From Neobacillus niacini (GTDB lineage: Bacteria > Bacillota > Bacilli > Bacillales > Cytobacillaceae), in NCBI RefSeq assembly GCF_019749295.1, contig NZ_JACWFG010000008.1, forward strand, positions 284,460-348,459: a stretch of 64,000 nt of DNA. Direction: 5' to 3'. The notes under the pieces were generated by a model. The model did not search any database. It was not told where the DNA came from and was given only the letters and a program-made list of their open reading frames with translations. Below, in pieces: positions 1 through 7,854 of the stretch; positions within the stretch are counted from its first letter, which is position 1, and each line of letters begins with the position of its first letter. Both the position numbers and the translations under genes were made by a program.

Positions 1-346
1 TATTGAGCGCTTCATTGCAGCATTAACTGCTGAGGGAATTGAACTTGAAATCAATAAGGGCATTGATTGCTATATCGCCTCCCTTGGTGAAGAAGCAAAG
101 GATTATACAGTAGGACTTCTGCAGAAGTTAAGGCTTGCTGGTGTTTCTGCCGAGAGAGATTATCTTAATCGAAAAATTAAAGCACAATTTAAAGCAGCTG
201 ACCGATTGAATGCGAAATATGTTGCCGTTCTCGGTGATGATGAACTTACTAATAATAAAATTAATCTAAAAAATATGGCTACAGGTGAGCAGATGGAAAT
301 TGAGTTAACACGATTTGTAGAGTATTTTCAAGAACTTGAGAGATAA
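1..346 (+). CDS. hisS: Histidyl-tRNA synthetase, C-terminal end (partial)
   Basis: An open frame enters from the left edge and ends in TAA at 344-346, 15 bases before aspS. The 114 visible residues match the C-terminal anticodon-binding domain of class IIa synthetases: alternating strands and helices with the stretches YIASLGEEAK, LRLAGVSAERDY, KAQFKAADRLNAKY and VLGDDEL, as in bacterial HisS. The enzyme charges tRNA-His in the cytoplasm. The hisS-aspS order is that of Bacillus and its relatives, and the short gap suggests cotranscription. The catalytic domain and any upstream T-box leader lie outside the window, so they cannot be assessed. Confidence 0.93.
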   Translation, partial: IERFIAALTAEGIELEINKGIDCYIASLGEEAKDYTVGLLQKLRLAGVSAERDYLNRKIKAQFKAADRLNAKYVAVLGDDELTNNKINLKNMATGEQMEIELTRFVEYFQELER

Positions 347-361
347 GAGGAGAGGATCTTC

Positions 362-2140
362 ATGTATGGGAGAACGTATTTTTGTGGCGATGTACCAGAG
401 ACAGCCATTGGTGAAAAAGTAAATCTTAAAGGCTGGGTTTCAAAGCGCCGGGACCTAGGCGGATTAATTTTTATCGATTTGCGTGACCGCTCAGGTATCG
501 TCCAGGTTGTTTTTAATCCGGATGTATCGAAAGAAGCTCTTGCTACGGCTGAGAAAATTCGAAGTGAGTATGTTTTAGATATCCAAGGAACAGTTATTGC
601 CCGTGAGGATGGAACAATAAATCCTAATTTAAAAACTGGGAAAATTGAAGTTCAGGCAGAAAGTGTAACCATTATAAATGAGGCAAAAACACCTCCATTT
701 ACAATTACGGATAAAACGGACGCATCAGAAGATATTCGTCTTAAATTTCGTTATCTAGATTTCCGTCGTCCAGTGATTTTTGAAACATTAAAAATGCGTC
801 ATCAAGTAACTAAGCAAATTAGAGATTTCCTTGATTCTGAAGGATTCTTAGATATCGAAACACCGATCTTAACGAAAAGTACTCCTGAGGGAGCGCGTGA
901 CTATCTAGTACCAAGCCGTGTTCATCCTGGTGAGTTCTATGCACTTCCACAATCACCACAGTTGTTCAAACAGCTGCTAATGCTTGGTGGAATTGAGCGT
1001 TACTATCAAATCGCACGCTGTTTCCGTGATGAAGACTTACGTGCTGACCGTCAGCCAGAATTTACTCAGATTGATATTGAAACTAGTTTCCTTGGTCAAG
1101 AGGATATCTTAGAAATGATGGAAAAAATGATGACTGGGCTGATGAAGGAAGTAAAAGGTCTAGATATTCCGGCTCCATTCCCGAGAATGACTTATGATGA
1201 GGCAATGAGCCGCTTTGGTTCAGATAAGCCTGATACACGTTTTGGTCTTGAGCTCGTAGATCTCTCCGAGGTAGTTAAAGATTCAGGTTTTAAAGTCTTT
1301 GCAGCTGCCGTTGCAAATGGCGGTCAAGTAAAGGCTATTAACGTAACTGGCGGTGCGGAGAAGTATTCTCGTAAGGATATTGACGCCCTGACTGAATTTG
1401 TATCTGTATATGGTGCAAAAGGTCTTGCATGGCTCAAAGTTGATGGAGAAGGTTTAAAAGGTCCGATTGCTAAGTTCTTTGCAGAGGAAGACTCACAGGC
1501 TTTAAGATCTGTATTAAATGCTAATGAGGGTGACCTGCTTCTATTCGTGGCTGATAAGAAAAATGTCGTGGCTGATGCATTAGGTGCACTGCGTTCAAAG
1601 CTTGGAAAAGACTTAGGGTTAATCGACCAAAGCAAGTTCAATTTCTTATGGATTACTGATTGGCCGTTACTCGAGTATGGGGAAGAAGAAGGCCGCTACT
1701 ATGCTGCCCATCATCCATTCACGATGCCAGTTAGAGAAGACCTGCCTTATTTAGACACTGACCCTGCTAGAGTTCGCGCACAGGCCTATGACCTTGTTTT
1801 AAATGGGTATGAGCTTGGCGGCGGATCTTTACGTATTTTTGAACGTTCAGTTCAGGAGAAAATGTTTAAAGTTCTTGGATTTACACCAGAAGAATCTCAA
1901 GAACAATTTGGTTTCTTGTTAAATGCTTTTGAATACGGTACACCGCCGCATGGCGGGATTGCACTTGGTTTGGACCGTTTGGTCATGTTACTGGCAGGAA
2001 GTACGAATCTGCGTGACACCATTGCATTTCCAAAAACGGCAAGTGCAAGCGACTTGTTAACGGATGCACCTGGTGCTGTTTCTGAAGCCCAATTAAAAGA
2101 ACTTCATTTGTCACTAAATGTTACCAATAAAAACGAATGA
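362..2140 (+). CDS. aspS: Aspartyl-tRNA synthetase
   Basis: 592 residues, the usual length for bacterial AspRS; it charges tRNA-Asp. An N-terminal OB-fold anticodon-binding domain (about residues 1-105, with [20 protein letters not shown]) is followed by the class II catalytic core: the aspartate-binding QSPQLFKQ stretch near 195, motif 2 ([16 protein letters not shown]) near 220, the bacterial GAD insertion around 290-420, and motif 3 ([11 protein letters not shown]) near 536. The ATG follows a GAGAGG ribosome site and sits 15 bases after hisS, so the two are probably one transcript. The 6S RNA promoter begins just after its stop codon. No anomalies seen. Confidence 0.98.
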   Translation: MYGRTYFCGDVPETAIGEKVNLKGWVSKRRDLGGLIFIDLRDRSGIVQVVFNPDVSKEALATAEKIRSEYVLDIQGTVIAREDGTINPNLKTGKIEVQAESVTIINEAKTPPFTITDKTDASEDIRLKFRYLDFRRPVIFETLKMRHQVTKQIRDFLDSEGFLDIETPILTKSTPEGARDYLVPSRVHPGEFYALPQSPQLFKQLLMLGGIERYYQIARCFRDEDLRADRQPEFTQIDIETSFLGQEDILEMMEKMMTGLMKEVKGLDIPAPFPRMTYDEAMSRFGSDKPDTRFGLELVDLSEVVKDSGFKVFAAAVANGGQVKAINVTGGAEKYSRKDIDALTEFVSVYGAKGLAWLKVDGEGLKGPIAKFFAEEDSQALRSVLNANEGDLLLFVADKKNVVADALGALRSKLGKDLGLIDQSKFNFLWITDWPLLEYGEEEGRYYAAHHPFTMPVREDLPYLDTDPARVRAQAYDLVLNGYELGGGSLRIFERSVQEKMFKVLGFTPEESQEQFGFLLNAFEYGTPPHGGIALGLDRLVMLLAGSTNLRDTIAFPKTASASDLLTDAPGAVSEAQLKELHLSLNVTNKNE

Positions 2141-2157
2141 AACGCTTTCATAAAACC

Positions 2158-2186
2158 TTGAATGGTTTTTCAATCTATGATATTAT
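2158..2186 (+). promoter_or_regulatory. Sigma-A promoter of 6S RNA
   Basis: TTGAAT at 2158-2163 and TATTAT at 2181-2186 are separated by 17 bases. This is a good sigma-A arrangement placed 6-12 bases before the 5' end predicted for the 6S RNA by its closing stem. Confidence 0.7.
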
Positions 2187-2192
2187 AAAGTC

Positions 2193-2398
2193 AATCAAAT
2201 AAGTGTCCTGAAATGTTCGTTGAATTACCTAACTTTTGACCAACATTATTTCTTCGGGAGTCTGGGTTTTCAAGTTGCGTAAAAGCCTCAACCTATACGG
2301 TTAAAGGGACTTACAAAAACTTGGAATAAGACACCCACCTGCTAGAGTGGCGGGATCAAAAGAAGGAACTAAACCGACGGCACCATTGGGACCCTTAT
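2193..2398 (+). ncRNA. ssrS: 6S RNA (6S-1 / BsrA type)
   Basis: A roughly 200-nt non-coding segment sits between aspS and tcdA, the same place as bsrA (6S-1) in B. subtilis. Its ends pair (2201-2209 with 2388-2396, around AAG.GTCC), forming the closing stem. Characteristic stretches of the Bacillus 6S-1 family are visible: CTTCGGGAGTCTGGGTTT near 2252 and TTGGAATAAGACACCCACC near 2321, flanking a large central region that mimics an open promoter. 6S RNA binds sigma-A RNA polymerase holoenzyme and restrains transcription in stationary phase. It has its own promoter (2158-2186) and terminator (2399-2434). The exact ends are inferred from pairing. Confidence 0.88.
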
Positions 2399-2434
2399 AA
2401 AAATAGTCTCCTGCTATGCAGGAGGCTATTTTTA
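2399..2434 (+). terminator. Intrinsic terminator of 6S RNA
   Basis: A long stem (AAATAG.CTCCTGC paired with GCAGGAG.CTATTT around loop TAT), followed by a T-tract, directly follows the 6S closing stem. Confidence 0.88.
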
Positions 2435-2478
2435 TTTGCGCTGGATGTTGACCATTGAATTGTGCCCGTAAATGTAGT

Positions 2479-3028
2479 GTCAGGGGTGTTAGAAAAACGG
2501 GTCTCATAAAGAGTTCATGAAGCCCAGAAATAAGTGTCATCAGAAAAAATGGGTCCATGAAGAGTTCATGAGGCTCAAAAATAAGTAGCATCAGGAAAAA
2601 CGGGTCTCATGAAGCGTTCATGAAGCCCAAAAATAAATGTCATCGGAAAAATGGGTCTCATAAGGCGTTCATGAAGCCCGAAAATAAGTGTCATTGAGAA
2701 AAACGGGTCTCATGGAGCGTTCATGAAGCCCAAAAGTAAGTGTCATTAAAAAAAATGGGTCTCATAAAGCGATCATGAAGCCCAAAAATAAATGACACCA
2801 GAAAAAATGGGTCTCATGAAGCGTTCATGAAGCCCAAAAATAAGAGTCATCGGAAAAAATGGGTCTCATGAAGCGTTCATGAAGCCCAAAAATGAGTGTC
2901 ATCGGAAAAAATGGGTCTCATGAAGCGTTCATGAAGCTCAAAAATAAGTGTCATCAGGAAAAACGGGTCTCATAAAGCGTTCATGAGCCCAAAAGCCCGA
3001 CTCTTTGGAAAAAACGGGACACATAAGG
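2479..3028. repeat. 52-bp tandem hairpin repeat, array 1 (about 10.5 units)
   Basis: Units begin GGGTCTCATGAA at 2499, 2551, 2602, 2653, 2705, 2757, 2809, 2861, 2913 and 2965, with a degenerate one at 3016. The spacing is 52 bp (51 in four steps). Each unit carries a 27-bp imperfect inverted repeat (arms GGGTCTCATGAA and TTCATGAAGCCC around GCG), then a 25-bp A-rich spacer resembling AAAAATAAGTGTCATCGG. The base before GGG alternates C/T through the first six units. The array lies between the 6S terminator and the tcdA gene. No coding potential is convincing. Compare arrays at 19748, 28586, 30164 and 63776. Confidence 0.97.
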
Positions 3029-3213
3029 CATATTAATCTTGTTCACAAAATAATTTACACTTCCAAGCTAAGGGATTTTGTGCACGCTCCTATATTGCCA
3101 CTTTATCTGATCTTAAATTCCTATAGAAATACTTGAATTTATAGGGGAGTATGTTATATTTTTTTAGGGTAAAAGATATAGATAAGTCGAATTTTAATTT
3201 CTGGAGGATCCAC

Positions 3214-3981
3214 ATGCTGCATCAATTTTCTCGTAATGAACTTGCCATTGGCAAAGAAGGCCTAGATATCATGAAGAACAGTACGGTTGCAGTACTGGGC
3301 ATTGGCGGTGTCGGCTCATTTGCTGCTGAAGCACTAGCACGCTCTGGTGTTGGCCGTTTGATATTAGTCGATAAAGACACAGTTGATATTACGAACGTAA
3401 ACCGTCAGCTCATCGCACTGTTATCAACCGTTGGGCAACCAAAAGCTGAACTAATGAAAGATAGGATTAAAGATATTAATCCTGATTGTGAAGTTATCGC
3501 ATTAAAAATGTTTTATACGGAAGAAACCTATGAGCAATTTTTTAGTTATGGCTTGGATTTCGTCGTAGACGCTTCTGATACCATTATTTATAAAATTCAT
3601 CTAATGAAAGAATGTCTAAAAAGAAATATCCCAATTATCTCAAGCATGGGTGCAGCGAACAAAATGGACCCTACTCGCTTCAAAATTGCAGATATTTCAA
3701 AGACACATACTGACCCAATTGCTAAAGTAATTCGCACGAAGCTTCGTAAGGAAAGAATTCACAAAGGGATTCCAGTGGTTTTTTCGGATGAAAGCCCGAT
3801 TGTTATTCGTGAAGATGTTAAGAAAGAGGTTGGAAATGCGAACGCACCAATTCGTAAAGCACAAATGCCTCCATCCTCAAATGCCTTCGTTCCATCGGCT
3901 TGCGGATTAATCATGGCAAGCTATGTGGTCCAGCAATTGTTAAAAGATATCAAAATAACAAGAGTATCTGACGAAAAATAG
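3214..3981 (+). CDS. tcdA: tRNA threonylcarbamoyladenosine dehydratase (TcdA/YrvM)
   Basis: 255 residues, full family length. It belongs to the ThiF/MoeB/HesA E1-like superfamily and catalyses ATP-dependent cyclisation of t6A37 to ct6A in ANN-decoding tRNAs. Near the N terminus are the nucleotide-binding GIGGVGSFAAEALARSG glycine loop (about residues 31-47) and VDKDTVDITNVNRQ. The conserved MLHQFSRNELAIG start matches the Bacillus orthologue. ATG 3214 is chosen over an in-frame upstream ATG at 3151 because TGGAGG lies 8 bases before it. A strong terminator follows. In B. subtilis the neighbour is rarA, but here an ABC transporter intervenes. Confidence 0.95.
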   Translation: MLHQFSRNELAIGKEGLDIMKNSTVAVLGIGGVGSFAAEALARSGVGRLILVDKDTVDITNVNRQLIALLSTVGQPKAELMKDRIKDINPDCEVIALKMFYTEETYEQFFSYGLDFVVDASDTIIYKIHLMKECLKRNIPIISSMGAANKMDPTRFKIADISKTHTDPIAKVIRTKLRKERIHKGIPVVFSDESPIVIREDVKKEVGNANAPIRKAQMPPSSNAFVPSACGLIMASYVVQQLLKDIKITRVSDEK

Positions 3982-3985
3982 CAGC

Positions 3986-4020
3986 AAGCCCCGATTCCAA
4001 TGATCGGGGCTGATTTTTAT
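3986..4020 (+). terminator. Terminator after tcdA
   Basis: Perfect 9-bp stem AGCCCCGAT (3987-3995) with ATCGGGGCT (4003-4011), followed by a run of T. Confidence 0.9.
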
Positions 4021-4071
4021 TTTATAATACTCTGTTATAGGTTAAACTTGATGGGGAGAGGGGGTCGTAGT

Positions 4072-4998
4072 TTGGAATCAATTGTAGTTTTAAAAGAAGT
4101 CACAAAAGTAATTAAAGGAAGAACGATAATAGATAATATCAGTTTTGAAGTAAATAAAGGTGAAGTATTCGGATTTCTAGGACCAAATGGAGCAGGTAAA
4201 ACAACCACTATTCGAATGATTGTTGGCTTGATGGATATTACTTCAGGAGATATCACGATAGGTGGCAGCAGTATAAAAATGAAGTTTGAAGACGCAGTGG
4301 GACATGTCGGAGCCATCGTTGAAAATCCGGAAATGTACAAATTTTTGAGCGGCTATCAAAACCTTATACATTACGCGCGGATGGTAAAAGGGATTTCGAA
4401 GGAAAAAATCGATGAGACAGTAAAACTTGTGGGCTTATCGGATCGAATCCACGATAAAGTCAAGACCTACTCCCTGGGCATGCGGCAAAGATTAGGATTG
4501 GCGCAATGCCTTTTGCATGATCCCAAGGTGTTGATTCTCGACGAGCCGACTAACGGACTAGATCCTGCAGGAATAAGAGAAATCCGTGATTACATCCGTC
4601 GCCTTGCAAGGGAAAGAAATATGGCAGTGATAGTATCAAGTCATATCCTTTCTGAAATGGAAATGATGTGTGATCGAATTGGGATTATCCAAAATGGACG
4701 CCTCATTGATGTTCAAATGATACAGGAATTTGTACACGGAACTAGTGCAAGCTTTGAGTTTGAGGTTATTCCTAGTGAGAAAGCTATAACCCTCCTGAAC
4801 ACCAACTTTCCTAAAATCCCTGTAACACATTCTCGAAATGGTATTACTATGGAACTTGCAAAAGACGAGGTTCCTGCAATGGTAAAGGTGTTTGTTGAAG
4901 AAGATATTCAAGTGTTTGGAATTAGAGAAGTTTCCAAAACATTAGAGGACCGCTTCCTTGAAGTGACGGCCGAAAAGGGGGCTAGCGATCATGATTAA
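4072..4998 (+). CDS. ABC transporter ATP-binding protein (BcrA-like)
   Basis: About 308 residues. An ABC ATPase of the group that serves ABC-2 exporters (bacitracin BcrA, NatA and similar): Walker A GPNGAGKTTT, signature YSLGMRQRLGLAQ, Walker B VLILDEPTNGLDP and the H-loop SSHILSEME, followed by an 80-residue C-terminal extension. The start is taken as TTG 4072, because a GGGGAGAGGGGG purine block lies just before it; ATG 4051 is an in-frame alternative. The stop overlaps the permease start by 8 bases, so the two are translationally coupled. The substrate cannot be read from sequence; antibiotic-peptide export or immunity is one possibility only. Confidence 0.9.
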   Translation: MESIVVLKEVTKVIKGRTIIDNISFEVNKGEVFGFLGPNGAGKTTTIRMIVGLMDITSGDITIGGSSIKMKFEDAVGHVGAIVENPEMYKFLSGYQNLIHYARMVKGISKEKIDETVKLVGLSDRIHDKVKTYSLGMRQRLGLAQCLLHDPKVLILDEPTNGLDPAGIREIRDYIRRLARERNMAVIVSSHILSEMEMMCDRIGIIQNGRLIDVQMIQEFVHGTSASFEFEVIPSEKAITLLNTNFPKIPVTHSRNGITMELAKDEVPAMVKVFVEEDIQVFGIREVSKTLEDRFLEVTAEKGASDHD

Positions 4999-5941
4999 TT
5001 TAATTCGTAATGAATTAATGAAAATATTCAGAAGACCTGGTACATATGTAATGATTGCGATACTAGTTGTGATTGTCTCTGTCACCGGGATATTTATGAA
5101 ATATAATTTGGTTGAAGAAGAACCTAATGTGACCGAAGAATGGAAACCAGTCTTGCAGCAGGAAAACGAAGCATTGAAAAAGCAATTAGAATCTAGTCCA
5201 GTAAAGCTGGAACAGGATTATTATAAAAAACAAATTGCCATCAATGAGTACAGGATTGAGCATGATATTCCATTTAGAGAAAAGTATAATGTTTGGTCAT
5301 TTGTCAAAGACAGTTCAGAGCTTATTTTATTAGCAGGTTTATTTACGATTGTGGTCTCTGCTGGGATTGTTGCCAGTGAATTTAATTGGGGAACGATTAA
5401 GCTGCTGCTAATCCGCCCCATAAATCGAAGTAAAATATTATTATCAAAGTATTTAACTGTTTTATTGTTTGCACTGTTAATGGTAGGTATTTTATTTGGT
5501 TTTTCAGCATTGCTTGGCGCACTACTATTTGGGCTGCCAGAGCAAACACTTCCGTATTTGAATTATTTCAATGGAAGGGTAACAGAGCAGCACATTGTCG
5601 TTTATTTAATAAATTATTATGGATTAGGTTCGATTGAGATGATTATGCTGTCAACAATGGCATTCATGATTTCATCTGTTTTCCGAAACAGCTCATTAGC
5701 GATCGGGTTATCTTTATTTTTAATGTTCACTGGAGGACAATTTACAGCTCTTCTATCTATGAAATTTGATTGGGCAAAATACATTTTATTTGCTAATACC
5801 AATTTAATGCAGTATATCGAGGGAACACCTCTGTTAGAGGGAATGACGATGACATTCTCTGTCATTATGCTCATCATCTACTTCGTAATTTTTCAATTTT
5901 TGGCTTTCTATGTTTTCAAAAAGAGAGACGTTGCTGCTTAA
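4991..5941 (+). CDS. ABC-2 type transporter permease
   Basis: 316 residues. An N-terminal membrane segment (YVMIAILVVIVSVTGIF) is followed by an extracytoplasmic loop of about 75 residues rich in charged amino acids, then five hydrophobic segments (for example LILLAGLFTIVVSAGIVAS, YLTVLLFALLMVGILFGFSA and MTFSVIMLIIYFVIFQF). This is the usual BcrB/NatB-like layout. The segment WGTIKLLLIRPINRSKIL matches the cytoplasmic coupling motif common in the family. It overlaps the ATPase gene, which supports a two-gene exporter. This pair is not found between tcdA and rarA in B. subtilis, so it looks like a lineage-specific insertion, although its base composition is not obviously foreign. Confidence 0.88.
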   Translation: MINLIRNELMKIFRRPGTYVMIAILVVIVSVTGIFMKYNLVEEEPNVTEEWKPVLQQENEALKKQLESSPVKLEQDYYKKQIAINEYRIEHDIPFREKYNVWSFVKDSSELILLAGLFTIVVSAGIVASEFNWGTIKLLLIRPINRSKILLSKYLTVLLFALLMVGILFGFSALLGALLFGLPEQTLPYLNYFNGRVTEQHIVVYLINYYGLGSIEMIMLSTMAFMISSVFRNSSLAIGLSLFLMFTGGQFTALLSMKFDWAKYILFANTNLMQYIEGTPLLEGMTMTFSVIMLIIYFVIFQFLAFYVFKKRDVAA

Positions 5942-5944
5942 AAA

Positions 5945-5980
5945 GAAAACCTCTGGGATTCTCCAGAGGTTATTTTTTTC
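5945..5980. terminator. Bidirectional terminator between the permease gene and rarA
   Basis: Stem AACCTCTGG (5948-5956) with CCAGAGGTT (5963-5971), flanked by A-rich sequence on the left and T7 on the right, so it can stop both converging transcripts. The T-tract overlaps the last rarA codons. Confidence 0.88.
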
Positions 5981-7241
5981 GAGTTAATTTCTCGTAAACC
6001 GCTGCAAGAGCTTGTTCAAATTTTCCGGTTTTCTTGGGGTGGTAATATTGTTTATTCTTTAGTTTGTTAGGAAGATATTGTTGAGGAACCCAGCCAGATT
6101 CATAATCATGTGGATAGAGGTAGCCTATTCCTCTTCCTAGTTCTTTTGCGCCTTTATAATGAGCGTCACGCAAATGATCAGGCACTTCCCCTATGTTTCC
6201 TTTTTGAATATCTGCGAGAGCTTCGCTAATTGCTATTACCGCAGAGTTAGATTTAGGTGATAAACATAACTCAATCACGGCATTCGCCAAGGGAATTCTG
6301 GCCTCAGGAAAACCGATTCTCTCACAGGTTTCAATTGCTGCTAATGTCCGTGCACCTGCCTGTGGACTGGCAAGACCAACATCTTCGTAGGCGATTACGA
6401 GTAACCGTCTGCTAATGCTTTGTAGGTCACCGGCTTCAATTAATCTTCCGAGATAATGAAGAGCTGCATTTACATCACTTCCGCGAATTGATTTTTGAAA
6501 AGCAGAAAGGACATCGTAGTGCCCATCACCATCTTTATCGGAGCCATAACTTTTCTTTTGCATGCATTCTTCAGCAGTTTTTAAATCAATATGGATGACT
6601 TCTTTTTCATCTTTGTCGGTTGAGAGAACTGCCAGTTCTAGTGCATTTAAAGAACTGCGGACATCACCGTTCGATGCAGTGGCAAAATGAGTTAATGCCT
6701 CATCTGTAATCTCTATTCTAAGCTTTCCGTAACCACGTTCCTCGTCCTTTAGGGCAGTGAATAATGCTTGTTTAACTTCGTCTGGAGTTAAAGGCTTGAG
6801 TTCGAAAATTTGACACCTGCTCCGAATCGCAGGGTTAATGGCATGATAAGGATTGCTGGTGGTTGCACCAATGAGTGTAATCATTCCATTTTCTAAAAAA
6901 GGCAATAAGAAATCCTGTTTTCCTTTATCAAGACGATGGACTTCATCGAGGAGCAGAATTACTTTTCCTGACATTTTTGCTTCAGCAGCGACGATTTCCA
7001 TGTCTTTTTTGTTGCTGGTGACTGCGTTTAGCGTACGAAACGCATATTTCGTACTGCCGGCGATGGCGCTGGCAATAGAGGTTTTTCCTATACCAGGCGG
7101 TCCATATAGTATCATCGAGGTAAGCTGTTTTGCTTTTACCATCCGGGCAATGATTTTATCATCTGCCACTAGGTGCTGTTGTCCCACGACTTCTTCAATT
7201 GTTCTAGGTCGCATTCGAAATGCTAGCGGCTTCTGCTGCAT
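5970..7241 (-). CDS. rarA: Replication-associated recombination protein A (RarA/MgsA)
   Basis: 423 residues, matching the 421-residue B. subtilis YrvN. An AAA+ ATPase of the clamp-loader-like RarA/WRNIP1/Mgs1 family, acting at stalled replication forks. Visible are Walker A (LYGPPGIGKTS, about residues 46-56), Walker B (ILLLDEVHRLD), sensor 1 (GATTSNP), the arginine finger region AIRSRCQIFEL and the C-terminal tetramerisation domain with YEDVGLASPQA and YLPNKLKNKQYYHP. The ATG at 7241 is preceded by GGAGAG; the frame stays open further upstream but that part is not conserved. It is convergent with the ABC transporter and divergent from cymR. Confidence 0.95.
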   Translation of the reverse strand: MQQKPLAFRMRPRTIEEVVGQQHLVADDKIIARMVKAKQLTSMILYGPPGIGKTSIASAIAGSTKYAFRTLNAVTSNKKDMEIVAAEAKMSGKVILLLDEVHRLDKGKQDFLLPFLENGMITLIGATTSNPYHAINPAIRSRCQIFELKPLTPDEVKQALFTALKDEERGYGKLRIEITDEALTHFATASNGDVRSSLNALELAVLSTDKDEKEVIHIDLKTAEECMQKKSYGSDKDGDGHYDVLSAFQKSIRGSDVNAALHYLGRLIEAGDLQSISRRLLVIAYEDVGLASPQAGARTLAAIETCERIGFPEARIPLANAVIELCLSPKSNSAVIAISEALADIQKGNIGEVPDHLRDAHYKGAKELGRGIGYLYPHDYESGWVPQQYLPNKLKNKQYYHPKKTGKFEQALAAVYEKLTRKK

Positions 7242-7390
7242 AATCCATCTCTCCAAGCAAATATAAGTTCCCTTTAACTCTACCATTTTCTCCTGGAAAA
7301 GCATATTAAAGTACAATATGATATAATTGCTAATGCCTATCAAATTACTGTGTATATAAAAAGTGAAATAAAATAATAGAGGTGTTACAA

Positions 7391-7810
7391 ATGAGAATAT
7401 CAACAAAAGGACGCTATGGTCTAACGATCATGATTGAGCTTGCTAAAAATCATGGAGAGGGGCCAACTTCACTAAAGTCTATTGCTCAAGCAAACGACCT
7501 TTCAGAACATTATTTAGAGCAGCTGATTGCTCCATTAAGAAATGCTGGTCTGGTTAAAAGTATCCGTGGTGCTTATGGCGGTTATATCCTTGCGGATGCG
7601 CCTTCCAAAATAACGGCAGGAGATGTTATTCGTGTACTAGAAGGACCGATAACACTCGTAGAAGGAATCGAGAATGAGGAGCCTGCACAGCGTGAGCTTT
7701 GGATACGTATACGTGATGCAATTAAATCCGTTCTTGACCATACTACTCTTGAAGATCTAGCAAGTCATAGCAATGATGAGGAAATTGATGGTTATATGTT
7801 TTACATTTAA
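7391..7810 (+). CDS. cymR: Rrf2-family regulator CymR
   Basis: 139 residues. A winged-helix Rrf2-family repressor: RISTKGRYGLTIMIELA begins the DNA-binding domain, with recognition region LSEHYLEQLIAPLRNAGLVKS and wing GAYGGYILA. It lacks the three clustered cysteines of Fe-S Rrf2 proteins such as IscR and NsrR, as expected for CymR, which represses cysteine metabolism genes in complex with CysK. ATG 7391 follows AGAGGTG; a GTG nine bases earlier overlaps that site and is unlikely. It sits directly before a cysteine desulfurase gene, as in B. subtilis. Confidence 0.93.
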   Translation: MRISTKGRYGLTIMIELAKNHGEGPTSLKSIAQANDLSEHYLEQLIAPLRNAGLVKSIRGAYGGYILADAPSKITAGDVIRVLEGPITLVEGIENEEPAQRELWIRIRDAIKSVLDHTTLEDLASHSNDEEIDGYMFYI

Positions 7811-7854
7811 TGTTAAAAGTAGAATAGAGAATTATTTTGATTGAAGGTGGAACG

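Noticed and set aside
2301..2591. Open frame of 96 codons on the minus strand
   Set aside because: It runs through the 6S RNA, its terminator and the first repeat units, so it is an artefact of repeat sequence.
2499..3028. CRISPR array
   Set aside because: Regular hairpin repeats with spacers suggested CRISPR, but the spacers are themselves conserved from unit to unit, the hairpin unit is variable, and there are no cas genes. The same holds for the arrays at 19748, 28586 and 63776.
4000..4071. Upstream start for the ABC ATPase inside the tcdA terminator
   Set aside because: An in-frame ATG at 4000 lies within the terminator loop and lacks a ribosome site; the conserved protein starts at the TTG at 4072.
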